Assembly: GCA_023454175.1 (NCBI GenBank)
Contig: JAEXRW010000026.1
Span: 1 to 30,698 of the forward strand
DNA length: 30,698 nt
Direction: 5' to 3'
Source of the DNA: Bacillota bacterium
GTDB lineage: Bacteria; Bacillota; Clostridia; Christensenellales; JAEXRW01
The notes under the pieces are model-generated. The model had not been told where the DNA came from. It did not search any database and worked only from the letters and a program-made list of their open reading frames with translations. Shown piece after piece: positions 6,949 to 15,399 of the stretch. Made by a program: the position numbers and the translations under genes. The stretch's first letter is position 1, and each line of letters begins with the position of its first letter.

Positions 6949-8643
6949 TTACATTCTCTCCGGGGCTGTTATCCCCATCAGATTCAATCCTGTCTCGATG
7001 ACCTGCCGCGTGCAATCCGTCAGCATCAGCCGTGCATTGCGTACGGCCTCGTCCTCCTCCAGGATACGGCAGTCATAATAGAATTTGTTGAATGCCTGCG
7101 CCGTATCCACCACGTGCCGGGCGACCAGGGATGGCTCATTGCGCCTGCAGGCCTCCTGCACCATTTCCGGGAACGCGGCGATTTGCTTCACCACTTCCTG
7201 TGCGTCGTCATCGGCAAGCAACGAATAATCAACTGTGCTGGTAGCCCCACTTCCGGATTTGCGCATCACAGAGCAGCACCGCGCATGAGTATACTGCACA
7301 TACGGGGCAGTCTCCCCATCGAAATTCAGCGCCCGGTCGTATGAAAAGACGATATCCTTGATCCGGTTGTTGATGAGCGCGCCGAAGACCACCGCCCCCA
7401 CGCCCACCGTCCTGGCGGCTCCGTCCTTATCCGAAAGGTCCGGGCTTTTTTCCTCGATTATAGCCCGCGCCTTTTCGATGGACTGGCGAAGAACATCCTC
7501 CAGCAAGACTACACGGCCCTTGCGTGTGGAGAGCGTCCCCTCCTCCATGCTCACCATGCCGAAAGCCACATGTTCAAGCTCTGAATACCACGGGTAACCC
7601 ATCTTTTCGATCACGCGGAACCACTGGGCAAAATGCAGGTTCTGCTGGTAGGCCACCACGTACAGGCACCTGGTAAAATCGTACTCTTTTTTCCGGTACA
7701 AGGCCGCGGCAATATCGCGCGTGGCATACAGCGTCGCGCCATCCTTTTTGATGATCATGCAAGGGGGCATGCTGTATTCGTCCAGGTTCACCACCGATGC
7801 GCCTTCGGACTCCGCCAGCAGCCCTTTGGCTTTCAGTTCCTCTACCACAGCGCCGGTTTTATCGTTGTAAAAGCTTTCCCCGGCATAGGAATCGAACGTT
7901 ACCCCGAGAAGGTCATACACCCGCGCCACGTCCCGCATGGTGAGGTCCTTAAACCAGTTGAACAGGGAAAGGGCCTCTTCATCCCCGTCCTCGATCTTCT
8001 TGAACCAGGCCCGCGCCTCATCTTCCAGGCTTTCGTCTTTTTCCGCCTCGTCATGGAACCGCACATAGAGCTTGGTCAGCCCGGCCACCGCTTCACACTC
8101 GATCTGCTCCCGGCTGCCCCAGCGTTTAAATGCCACGATGAGCTTGCCGAACTGCGTGCCCCAATCCCCCAGGTGGTTGATGCCCACGCAGCGGTAGCCC
8201 AGGTGCTTGTATATCCTGTATAAAGCGTGCCCGATAACTGTCGTGCTCAGGTGGCCGATGTGGAAGGGTTTGGCGATATTAATGGAGGAATAGTCTATGC
8301 AGACCGTTTTCCCGGTACCTTCATCCGACCCGCCGTAGCGGGCTCCTTCCTTTCGGACGGCTTCCAATGCCGACTTGGCATAGGTGGCCTTGTCCACGAA
8401 GAAATTCAGGTATGCACCTACCACCTGGACGCTCGATACGAATCCCGGCGCCGTCAGCTTTTCCGCCAGTTCCTTCGCGATGAGCGGAGGCGCTTTTCTC
8501 AGTCTGGCAGCCAGTTTGAAGCAGGGGAAGGCAAAATCCCCCATATCCCGCTGCGGCGGCGTCTCCAGCATGTTTACGATATCGTTTTGATCCATGTCCA
8601 GCGCCTGTGAAAGCGCCGATGCGATCTCCTGTGCAAAATCCAT
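6949..8643 (-). CDS. argS: Arginyl-tRNA synthetase
   Basis: Class I synthetase that charges tRNA-Arg, in the cytosol. 564 residues, typical length. An N-terminal Add-1-like tRNA-binding domain (about residues 1-105) comes before the Rossmann catalytic core with the HIGH signature FHIGHLS (128-131). GINHLGDWGTQFGKL is typical of ArgRS. The KMSKS-equivalent is reduced to STRKG, also typical of ArgRS. The C-terminal anticodon-binding domain (DALR type) ends in the usual ArgRS ending, ITAPERM. The frame extends 13 codons upstream, but the ATG at 8643 gives the conserved N-terminus and has gagggag upstream. It is first in the argS-serS unit, diverging from the membrane protein at 8786. Confidence 0.97.
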   Translation of the reverse strand: MDFAQEIASALSQALDMDQNDIVNMLETPPQRDMGDFAFPCFKLAARLRKAPPLIAKELAEKLTAPGFVSSVQVVGAYLNFFVDKATYAKSALEAVRKEGARYGGSDEGTGKTVCIDYSSINIAKPFHIGHLSTTVIGHALYRIYKHLGYRCVGINHLGDWGTQFGKLIVAFKRWGSREQIECEAVAGLTKLYVRFHDEAEKDESLEDEARAWFKKIEDGDEEALSLFNWFKDLTMRDVARVYDLLGVTFDSYAGESFYNDKTGAVVEELKAKGLLAESEGASVVNLDEYSMPPCMIIKKDGATLYATRDIAAALYRKKEYDFTRCLYVVAYQQNLHFAQWFRVIEKMGYPWYSELEHVAFGMVSMEEGTLSTRKGRVVLLEDVLRQSIEKARAIIEEKSPDLSDKDGAARTVGVGAVVFGALINNRIKDIVFSYDRALNFDGETAPYVQYTHARCCSVMRKSGSGATSTVDYSLLADDDAQEVVKQIAAFPEMVQEACRRNEPSLVARHVVDTAQAFNKFYYDCRILEEDEAVRNARLMLTDCTRQVIETGLNLMGITAPERM

Positions 8644-8785
8644 CTTTTCATTTCTCCCTCTGTATCCTGAATAATATACCATAAGCCCCCGGCTTATTCA
8701 ATTCATTCGGCAGCTTCCAACACCTTTCGATATCTCACGCATATGATGATGTATACAAATGATACTATACAGAGGATGCGTGTAG

Positions 8786-9631
8786 ATGAAACCGCTATTG
8801 ATGCTACAAGGCTGGATACTACCGAAACTGGAGAGGCTCACCAGGGCGTTCTTTGCATTCACCCTTTTCCTGTGGCGGGTGCTGAAGCAGTTTTATACCC
8901 TGATCCCCATCCTGCTGGTCATCGCCGTGCTGCTGATGGTGGTATACCTGATCGGCCATCAAACGGGCGAATACAGCGACATCCTCTCCTTCCTGGGGAA
9001 TTTCAAGGTATATATCATTTCACTGTTCACCACGGCCTTCATCATCGATTTTGTGAAAAACGAGCATTCGAGAAAAGCCAGGCTGGAGACGCAGTACGTA
9101 CTGTACAAGAATTTTTTCAATATCCTATCCGACTTTGAATCCACCGTGAAGCAGGTCTTTGAGAGCAGGCTTCCCCCGCCCCACCCCGGAGACATGGGAG
9201 CTTCCGGCAGCGGCGAGTTCTGCACCTTTTGCTTTGAAAAAGCGTGGGACGCCACGCGTGGTGATACATTATTCTGGCACGATTGTATCGATTGCAGTGA
9301 CCGCCCCGCCATCAAAAGCCGGAATGATCTGCTCGGCCACGCCGTCTATCAGCTGGCTATGCGCCTGAGGGATGTCTGCATCCTAGGCATCCAGTCGCTG
9401 GAGAAGAAGGCGTATAACAATATCCTCAGCTACCGGGACGCCATCGACGAAGCCTACTACCAGACCCGTGGGCTGGACTGGTGCAGTGCGGGATACACAG
9501 GAAACAACAACCCCGTGAACAATATCCTCATCAACAGCCACTGCATACTGGAAGAGCTGTATAAACCATGGTACAATCCAAGGGTGGAAAAGGTACTCTC
9601 ACATATGTTTACCGATCAGATGGAAGATTAA
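8786..9631 (+). CDS. Two-helix membrane protein with paired-Cys motif, unknown
   Basis: 281 residues that I do not recognise. An amphipathic N-terminus leads to two hydrophobic helices (about 40-62 and 74-92), with a basic segment KNEHSRKARLETQ right after the second, so the long C-terminal part is probably cytosolic. That part holds CTFC (146, 149) and HDCIDC (167, 170), four cysteines spaced like a small zinc or metal site, followed by a helical stretch. The protein ends with an acidic DQMED. The ATG has agagga 9 bases upstream. A 29-codon membrane peptide gene follows after 22 bases and may be cotranscribed. Confidence 0.7.
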   Translation: MKPLLMLQGWILPKLERLTRAFFAFTLFLWRVLKQFYTLIPILLVIAVLLMVVYLIGHQTGEYSDILSFLGNFKVYIISLFTTAFIIDFVKNEHSRKARLETQYVLYKNFFNILSDFESTVKQVFESRLPPPHPGDMGASGSGEFCTFCFEKAWDATRGDTLFWHDCIDCSDRPAIKSRNDLLGHAVYQLAMRLRDVCILGIQSLEKKAYNNILSYRDAIDEAYYQTRGLDWCSAGYTGNNNPVNNILINSHCILEELYKPWYNPRVEKVLSHMFTDQMED

Positions 9632-9653
9632 TAATACTGGAGAGTATAAAAAG

Positions 9654-9743
9654 ATGGAAAAAATGACGAAAATACGGCTGCTTTTCCTCATCCCCTTTGT
9701 GCTGGCGGCCGCTGTAATATTAATAATCGTATTGACCAAATAG
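9654..9743 (+). CDS. Small single-helix membrane peptide
   Basis: A 29-residue open frame that starts MEKMTKIR, continues as one hydrophobic helix rich in L, I, V and A, and ends VLTK. A ggagag site lies about 10 bases before the ATG. The stop codon is inside a terminator-like hairpin. It follows the two-helix protein by 22 bases. The coding call rests on the RBS, the clean charge-then-helix pattern and the position; there is no homology evidence. Confidence 0.45.
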   Translation: MEKMTKIRLLFLIPFVLAAAVILIIVLTK

Positions 9744-9758
9744 TCTGGTCAGTTTTTT
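9733..9758 (+). terminator. Terminator overlapping the small ORF stop
   Basis: The 6-bp stem tgacca / tggtca with a 7-base loop is followed by six T on the plus strand. It would end transcription of the 8786-9743 unit, right where the minus-strand gene ending at 9749 converges. The stem is short, so efficiency is uncertain. Confidence 0.5.
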
Positions 9759-10686
9759 CTCTTTTTGGCTGTTCCCCGGTGCATATCGCCCCGCCGGTAA
9801 TGGTAGCGGCTGTCGGCGAACACGGCATGTTCGGCATCATATGCGGGCTTGAAGAGCGGGCCCGTACGCTTGCCGAATTTTCGCCTGTTAATGATGAGCA
9901 GGGTAAAGGTTGTAACGGCAAAAAGTGTATTGGGAATCAGCATACCCAGAGAAAACATCATTTCTCCTGAAAAGCCTGATAGAAAAGCTATGGACGATGC
10001 GATAAGCCCTAAAACAAAACCAGCCTTGTTTCTTCTCAATATGAATACGACTGCCAATAAATACAATGCTCCGATGATCCCAAAAACGGGTGACGGTGTG
10101 TCTGCAATACCGAATTCCATTTGCATTATTGAGACCAGTATCTGCAGTAATGCGCCCAGGAAAGCAGCTGTACCGGCTGCTATTACCCCTCTGTTACTCT
10201 GCCTGGCCAGGCTTTGTTTTTCATCCCCGCTTCGCCGGATATAATTTTTTCTTAAAATCAAGATCAGTACAAAAAGTGCTATATCGGCAAGCAGTTCGAT
10301 TTGCGGTATCAAGTTTAGAGACATAATACTTTGTCCGGATATTATTACAATGATGTCGGTAACGAACATGGGAAGGATTCCGATAACTGTAACTGTAATG
10401 CCAAGCGCAAAACCTTTTTGTTTCAAAGTTTGTATTCCAAAAAAAGATACAGTGTAGCAAAAAGAACTCCCAGGATGACAAACCATCCCAAGTATAATTC
10501 ATTGCCTGATGACGTTGTCCTTATGATGGCTTGAATGAGGGTCGCCAAAGATAATCCTGCTCCGCTAAAAGCCAATACGGCTATTGCCACCAAGCCCTTT
10601 GAAAGCTTGTTTCTCCGCGGGATTGTTGTAGCATTAATTAGTATCTTATCCAATAAACCCGCCGCCCTGCTTGTACTTTTATACAA
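9749..10686 (-). pseudogene. Split multi-helix membrane protein (frameshift at T7 tract)
   Basis: Two overlapping frames read as one protein of about 312 residues. The first (10686 to 10423, TTG start, 87 residues) gives two helices ending LYLFLEYKL and a stop. The second continues from FGIQTLKQKGFALG to 9749 with about six more helices. They meet at a run of seven T on the coding strand (10439-10445); one extra T, or a -1 slip on T TTT TTG, joins them. The joined protein looks like two fused four-helix units. The second unit (from RGVIAAGTAAF to LLIINRRKFGKR) resembles the neighbour ending at 10714. It could be a pseudogene, a phase-variable gene, programmed frameshifting or a sequencing error. 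The start codon is uncertain. Confidence 0.6.
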
Positions 10687-10713
10687 TCATTCTAACAACT
10701 GGGAACGTCGATT

Positions 10714-11169
10714 TCAACCTTTTACTTCCCTGGCCTTTCCGCCTTTGAAATACGCGCCCAGCGGTTTATTCGGTAGCGTATATTTTTTTCGATATACGAT
10801 GAGCAGCACCAGCGTGGCCGTCAGAAGCGGGATCATCGCCAGGTTTACAGGGTCAAACCCCAATACAACGGAGAACACGACTGTCGCCGTCATGATGACC
10901 AGTGAGAGGATGATCCCCCAGAGAAGCCCTCCCTTCCTGCAACGCTGCACATCGGCTCCGGTAGCCAGGAATGCCGCCGTCCATACCAGGTTGATCACGA
11001 TGGTCATAACATCGATCTCGAGGCGGAACAGAATGGCGTGAATGAGCCCCACCAGCAGGGAGATGATCCGCACGCCGCAATAGATATAGATGAGAATAGC
11101 TGTGGCCATGACCCCGCGGGGCGTCCTGGCCCGTGTTTCCCGATGAACTGATTGACCCATGCCCGTCAT
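10714..11169 (-). CDS. Four-helix membrane protein, unknown
   Basis: 151 residues: a short polar N-terminus (TRARTPRG), four hydrophobic helices and a basic tail (YRKKYTLPNKPLGAYFKGGKAREVKG). I do not recognise a named family. The layout and some positions (PRGVMATAIL at the first helix, MIPLLTATLVLLIVYRKK at the last) match the second half of the split gene downstream, and the layout matches the gene at 11350, so these are probably paralogues. The frame is open to 11262, but the ATG at 11169 has a very strong ggaggggag site 9 bases upstream, while the earlier ATGs have none. It lies within a minus-strand run from 12411 to 9749. Confidence 0.7.
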   Translation of the reverse strand: MTGMGQSVHRETRARTPRGVMATAILIYIYCGVRIISLLVGLIHAILFRLEIDVMTIVINLVWTAAFLATGADVQRCRKGGLLWGIILSLVIMTATVVFSVVLGFDPVNLAMIPLLTATLVLLIVYRKKYTLPNKPLGAYFKGGKAREVKG

Positions 11170-11349
11170 ATGAATACGCTCCCCTCCAATAGTATTCATA
11201 TCTTTGGCAGCGACGTAATATTCTCCTGCAGCATATCCTGTCTTGTTTTGCATAGATTCCATGAAAATTGAGAAGGGAGCCTTTCCCTTTTACCGACTAC
11301 CCCATCTTATTCAAGGATTCGCTCTTTTTTGCTGTGACGCACTTGTGAA

Positions 11350-11913
11350 CTATGCTTCTTTTTGCCTGGGGCGCATCCTTGTTTGATATACATTCCAATT
11401 CAAACACAGCAGCGCCAGGATTGCCAGCATGGGGACGGTCCAAACAATGAATTCCAATGAGATAATAATCTTCCCGTCTTCCATCATTTTTTGGACCCAT
11501 ATACTCGCCATGGATATGCTGATCATAGTGGACGTGCATACGGAAGCTATGTAGCCTCCATATCGGAACAAAGCAAAGAGAATGACCAAACCCGAGGGGA
11601 TCGTGGAATACCCCTGAATACCCATCAGCAAACCCAGAAAAGCAGAAAGCACGATCACAAGCCACAGACTTTTGTTGTAATCGGTAAGCCTGCATTTCAA
11701 TATTGTATAGCTGGAATAGATCAACACGCTTGCAATAACGGGGCTGAACAGGAGAATACTGATTTGTACTTCCTCTATACGATAGATCAGGGAGGCTATG
11801 CTGTACACACCCATCAGCATGATCAGAATGGCTGCAGCTGCCGCACCGGCCGGAGCTTTTACCGGCGGTTTATACAGTTCATCAAAACGCAAGGGTCCCG
11901 GCTCTGATGACAT
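11350..11913 (-). CDS. Membrane protein of the same cluster, unknown
   Basis: 187 residues. A cytosolic N-terminus, SSEPGPLRFDELYKPPVKAP, leads to four to five hydrophobic helices starting AGAAAAAILIMLMG, and a basic tail QTRMRPRQKEA. The order (proline-rich polar head, helix that starts G/A-rich, four-helix body, Arg/Lys tail) parallels the products at 10714 and 9749. The ATG at 11913 has aggggg 8 bases upstream. It starts 27 bases after the stop of the PPOX-type gene, so the two are probably cotranscribed. Function unknown. Confidence 0.7.
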   Translation of the reverse strand: MSSEPGPLRFDELYKPPVKAPAGAAAAAILIMLMGVYSIASLIYRIEEVQISILLFSPVIASVLIYSSYTILKCRLTDYNKSLWLVIVLSAFLGLLMGIQGYSTIPSGLVILFALFRYGGYIASVCTSTMISISMASIWVQKMMEDGKIIISLEFIVWTVPMLAILALLCLNWNVYQTRMRPRQKEA

Positions 11914-11940
11914 AGGTTTGCCCCCTGTATGAAAGTAACT

Positions 11941-12411
11941 CTATCCCCTGTTCGCCTTGCCCGTGATGTGGTCGATGGTGATCCTGACGATATCGAGGTT
12001 GCCGCTCCATTTGACGATGTTCGCCTCGGCTTTTTCTTCGTAGCCGGGGCTGTATTTGGCACAAAGGGCCAAGAGCACCTCGTGCCATTCCGCTTTGGGT
12101 GCCTGCTGCGCCCTGCCGAAAACCACGGCGCTCTCATAGCGCACCGTGAAGCCCGGCGCGTCCGTCTCTGCCCTGCCCACGGCCGAAAAGCAGACCCTGT
12201 CCGAATGCCGAATATTTTCGAGCTTGTGCCCTTCGCTGGCGCAGTGGAAGTAGATGGATCCATTATAAACCACGTAGCTCAGCGGCACGCCGTACGGCTG
12301 CCCCTCCCCGTCCACGGTGGACAGCGTGCCGTATTCGCCCTTTTCCAGTATGGCCAGGGCCTCTTCTTTCGTAAGCTCCCTCTTTTTATTGCGCATGGTG
12401 TGGAATGACAT
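11941..12411 (-). CDS. PPOX-type (NimA-like) flavin-binding protein
   Basis: 156 residues with the split-barrel fold of the pyridoxamine 5'-phosphate oxidase superfamily. The family pattern is clear: YGTLSTVDGEGQPYGVPLSYV (about 27-47), GSIYFHCASEGHKLENI (about 51-67) and VRYESAVVFGRA (about 89-100). Members bind FMN or a related cofactor as dimers; the NimA-like branch is often annotated as 5-nitroimidazole resistance or pyridoxamine oxidase-like, usually without proof of activity. The ATG at 12411 has aaggagag 5 bases upstream. It heads the minus-strand run of membrane protein genes that follows. Confidence 0.85.
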   Translation of the reverse strand: MSFHTMRNKKRELTKEEALAILEKGEYGTLSTVDGEGQPYGVPLSYVVYNGSIYFHCASEGHKLENIRHSDRVCFSAVGRAETDAPGFTVRYESAVVFGRAQQAPKAEWHEVLLALCAKYSPGYEEKAEANIVKWSGNLDIVRITIDHITGKANRG

Positions 12412-12477
12412 GATGCTCTCCTTCTCTGCTCTAAAATAGCGTATTCCTCCGTCCCATTATAGCCCACGACCAGGGAT

Positions 12478-12508
12478 AAAAAAAGGGGACGGCGAGCGGC
12501 CATCCCGG
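12478..12508 (-). terminator. Terminator of the gene ending at 12519
   Basis: On the minus strand GGGATGGC and GCCGTCCC (12486-12506) form an 8-bp stem with a 5-base loop and are followed by about seven T. It lies just downstream of the small unknown gene, and separates it from the PPOX gene transcript. Confidence 0.8.
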
Positions 12509-12518
12509 GGGGAATGCG

Positions 12519-12863
12519 TCATTTCCGGGTCCAGTACATCCGGTCGGCGCCGCTATTTGAAACGGCTCCGGGCTGAATAACGGCGGACAAGGCGTATCCC
12601 CGCTTTACCGCCTCGTCCATGAACAGGACTTTCATCAGCCGGCAGTTGCATGCACCGTGCTCGTCATACCCGTGATTGAAGTCGCCGCCCGTGAATCGAA
12701 GCCAATCCCGGACATAATAATCTTCCAGATGGCAGAACTGGATCAATTCAGCGGGTTTGATCTGAAGCGCCTTTGGCAACCGCCCAAGGACGGATTCCAT
12801 CAGGTCCGTATCGTTGCTGAGCGCTTCGAAGTGTAAGTCGGCAGTAAATTCGAGATACTTCAT
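12519..12863 (-). CDS. Small soluble protein, unknown
   Basis: 114 residues starting MKYLEFTADLHFEALSNDTD. I recognise no family. It appears soluble, with an acidic first half and a segment rich in His, Cys and Asp (FCHLEDYYVRDWLR, then GYDEHGACNCR) that could bind metal. The open frame extends to 13022 but overlaps uppP. The ATG at 12863 sits 8 bases after aggagg. It follows uppP on the same strand by 73 bases and ends in a clear terminator, so it may be the last gene of the uppP transcript. Confidence 0.65.
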   Translation of the reverse strand: MKYLEFTADLHFEALSNDTDLMESVLGRLPKALQIKPAELIQFCHLEDYYVRDWLRFTGGDFNHGYDEHGACNCRLMKVLFMDEAVKRGYALSAVIQPGAVSNSGADRMYWTRK

Positions 12864-12936
12864 CTGCATGCCCTCCTGCCTGTTCCCGTCCATGATAAGA
12901 AATGAGGACGGTCCGATCCGCCCTCCCGCAGGTGTC

Positions 12937-13776
12937 TTATTGGAACGGATAGGGGAAAACGATATGGAAGTAGAACTGGTCCAGGAGCACCAGCGCACCC
13001 AGCACGAATACGTAGATGGCAAAGCCCCACAGCTTGCGCTTCTCCAGCAGTTTCAGCATGGAACGGATGGCCACGATGCCGCACACCGCCGCAAAAAATC
13101 CACCCAGTATGATGAATGCTACAGGTATGGTTGCCGCAGGGTTGTTCGTGGGAGGCGCATCCTTCATTTTCCACAGGTTCACCACCACGGCGCCCAGGAT
13201 GGCCGGGATGGACATGAGGAACACAAACCGCGCCGCAGCGGCCTTGTCTATCCTGCGCCAGATGCCGCCCGCGATGGAAGCGCCCGAGCGGGATATGCCG
13301 GGCAGGATGGCCGCGGCCTGCATCACGCCCATGACGGTGGCGTCCAGCCAGCCGATCTTGTCATAGGGGCGGATGGCCCGTTTGCTCACGGCGTCAGCCG
13401 CCAATAGCAGGCCGCCTGTGAGCAGAAATTCGAATCCGAGCGTGCTGCCCCCGAACGTGGACTCGATGAAATCATTTGCAAAGACCGTGAAGAGGACGGC
13501 CGGGATGGTGGCCAGCAGCAGCAGCCCCATTTTTTTGGAGAAGGGATGGCGTATCAGATGCCAGATCTCCTTGTAGAAGCACAGGCATACGGCAAGCAGC
13601 GTGCCCAGATGGAGCAGCGTATCAAACAGAAGCATCTCGGCGTTGTCCACGCTGCCGTACCATGCCTTGTATCCGAATATGTTTTGCAGCAGTACCAGGT
13701 GCCCCGAGCTCGATACGGGCAGGAACTCCGTGAGGCCCTGCACCATCCCCAGGGCGATGGCTTCAATCCAGGTCAA
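12937..13776 (-). CDS. uppP: Undecaprenyl-diphosphatase
   Basis: Integral membrane enzyme (BacA/UppP) that removes a phosphate from undecaprenyl diphosphate, recycling the lipid carrier for peptidoglycan synthesis; overexpression gives bacitracin resistance in known cases. 279 residues, normal length, with about eight hydrophobic segments. Both signature loops are present: QGLTEFLPVSSSGHL (residues 13-27, catalytic Glu and Ser/His region) and LPGISRSGASIAGG (about 158-171). The start is TTG at 13776, giving the family N-terminus MTWIEAIALGMVQG, with a modest ggggtg site upstream. It is divergent from ychF across a 235-base gap in which I see no further gene. Confidence 0.96.
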   Translation of the reverse strand: MTWIEAIALGMVQGLTEFLPVSSSGHLVLLQNIFGYKAWYGSVDNAEMLLFDTLLHLGTLLAVCLCFYKEIWHLIRHPFSKKMGLLLLATIPAVLFTVFANDFIESTFGGSTLGFEFLLTGGLLLAADAVSKRAIRPYDKIGWLDATVMGVMQAAAILPGISRSGASIAGGIWRRIDKAAAARFVFLMSIPAILGAVVVNLWKMKDAPPTNNPAATIPVAFIILGGFFAAVCGIVAIRSMLKLLEKRKLWGFAIYVFVLGALVLLDQFYFHIVFPYPFQ

Positions 13777-14011
13777 ATAAAAGCACCCCGATTCCTTTTG
13801 TCACAAATTATATATATCATATACCAGCGTGTCTATGCCATGCAAACCTTATATTCCCCCAAAATGGCGCCACAATCATGCAATCATCCCGTCCATGATG
13901 CCGCTGAAATGGCTGAATGCAGCTTAAAATATTTCCCTCTACCATTTTTCGCGCGTTTCATGTAGAGTAGATGGAGAAAAAAGACCATTACAAAAGGAGC
14001 ATGTTTCAGAT

Positions 14012-15109
14012 ATGAGGCTAGGCGTGGTGGGACTGCCCAACGTGGGCAAGAGCACCCTTTTCAATGCGATCACAAGGGCGGGCGCGCAGTGCGCCAACTA
14101 TCCTTTTTGCACCATCGAGCCCAACGTGGGCATGGTGGCGGTGCCCGACCACCGGCTGGATGTGCTGGCGAAGATGCACGACCCCGAAAAGATCACCCCG
14201 GCGGTGCTGGAATTTGTGGATATCGCGGGGCTGGTGCGCGGCGCGAGCAAGGGCGAAGGGCTGGGCAACCAATTCCTCAGCCATATCCGTGAGGTGGACG
14301 CCATCGTCCATGTGGTGCGCTGCTTCGAAGACCCCAACGTGATCCACGTGGAGGGGGACGTGAGCCCCATCCGCGACGTGGAGACCATCAACCTGGAGCT
14401 AATCTTCTCGGACATGGAGACGCTGGAAAAACGGCTGGACAAGGCCAAAAAGATGCAGAAAAGCGGGGAAAAGCGCTTTCTGGTGGAGGCGGAGGTGTGC
14501 GAAAAGCTGCTGGCCCACCTGGAAAAGGGCCTGCCGGCGCGCAGCCTGGACCTGGAACCCTCCCAGAAAGAAACGGCGGAAGGCTTTTTCCTTTTGACGA
14601 TGAAACCCGTAATCTACTGCGCCAACATCGGCGAAGGCGACATGGGAAAGCCCGATGACCAGATCCCTTACGTGAAGGAACTGGAGGCTTTGGCGGCGAA
14701 GGAAGGGGCGGAGGCGCTCGTCATCTGCGCAAAGGCCGAGGAGGAACTGGCCCAGCTGGACGATAGCGAAAGGAAGGAATTCCTGAAGGAATTGGGACTC
14801 AGCGAATCCGGGCTGGACAGGCTGGTGAAGGCCGGCTACAAGCTGCTGGGGCTCATCAGCTACCTGACGGCGGGACCCAAGGAGGTGCGGGCCTGGACCA
14901 TCACCAAAGGCACTAAAGCGCCCCAGGCGGCCGGCAAGATCCACAGCGACTTTGAACGGGGGTTCATACGGGCGGAAGTGGTGGCCTATGACGCATTGAT
15001 CGCCAACGGGTCGATGCAAAATTGTAAAGATAAGGGGCTTGTCAGGAGCGAAGGCAAGGATTATACTATACATGACGGCGACGTGGTACTCTTCCGCTTC
15101 AACGTGTGA
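14012..15109 (+). CDS. ychF: Redox-responsive ATPase YchF
   Basis: P-loop protein of the OBG/TRAFAC class that hydrolyses ATP rather than GTP and associates with ribosomes; in E. coli it affects the oxidative stress response. 365 residues, typical. The P-loop is GLPNVGKST (7-15), switch II is DIAGLVRGASKGEGLGNQFL, and the base-recognition region has CANIGE in place of the GTPase NKxD motif, as expected for an ATP-specific member. A coiled-coil insert lies at about 130-200 and a TGS domain at the C-terminus (from about 280). The ATG has aaaaggag 12 bases upstream. It is monocistronic, with a terminator at 15166. Confidence 0.96.
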   Translation: MRLGVVGLPNVGKSTLFNAITRAGAQCANYPFCTIEPNVGMVAVPDHRLDVLAKMHDPEKITPAVLEFVDIAGLVRGASKGEGLGNQFLSHIREVDAIVHVVRCFEDPNVIHVEGDVSPIRDVETINLELIFSDMETLEKRLDKAKKMQKSGEKRFLVEAEVCEKLLAHLEKGLPARSLDLEPSQKETAEGFFLLTMKPVIYCANIGEGDMGKPDDQIPYVKELEALAAKEGAEALVICAKAEEELAQLDDSERKEFLKELGLSESGLDRLVKAGYKLLGLISYLTAGPKEVRAWTITKGTKAPQAAGKIHSDFERGFIRAEVVAYDALIANGSMQNCKDKGLVRSEGKDYTIHDGDVVLFRFNV

Positions 15110-15165
15110 AGCATCCAACACAGCCTTTCAGGCACGGCTGAACGCAACTCACCGTGCCAGATGAT

Positions 15166-15198
15166 AACAGCCCCTTAAAAAGGGCTGTTTCTATTTTT
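15166..15198 (+). terminator. Terminator of ychF
   Basis: The stem aacagccc (15166-15173) and gggctgtt (15182-15189) with an 8-base loop is followed by the T-rich tctattttt. A second weaker hairpin, ggcacgg/ccgtgcc at 15131-15159, precedes it. Confidence 0.85.
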
Positions 15199-15216
15199 GG
15201 TCATAAGGTTGAACCT

Positions 15217-15397
15217 ACGGTTCCCCCCTATGTACCTCGCTACGCCTGCGGCGTGCGCTCGGATACCCCCCTCCCTGCGAGGTGTGATTTCTTACGGCGA
15301 AAATGCGTGCGCGCGAACCGCAAGAAATCACGAATCAAATGAATGTGAAGAACGAGTGCGCGCGCCACGGTTCCCCCCTATGTACCCCGCTGCGCCT
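15217..15397. repeat. Dispersed C-rich repeat (family F), copies 2 and 3
   Basis: Copy 2 (15217-15284) matches the repeat between argS and serS. A shortened copy 3 (15367-15397) repeats its first half (acggttcccccctatgtacc). Between them gtgatttcttacgg (15283 on) and ccgcaagaaatcac (ending near 15332) form a long hairpin with one mismatch. No gene is evident. Confidence 0.7.
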
Positions 15398-15399
15398 AC

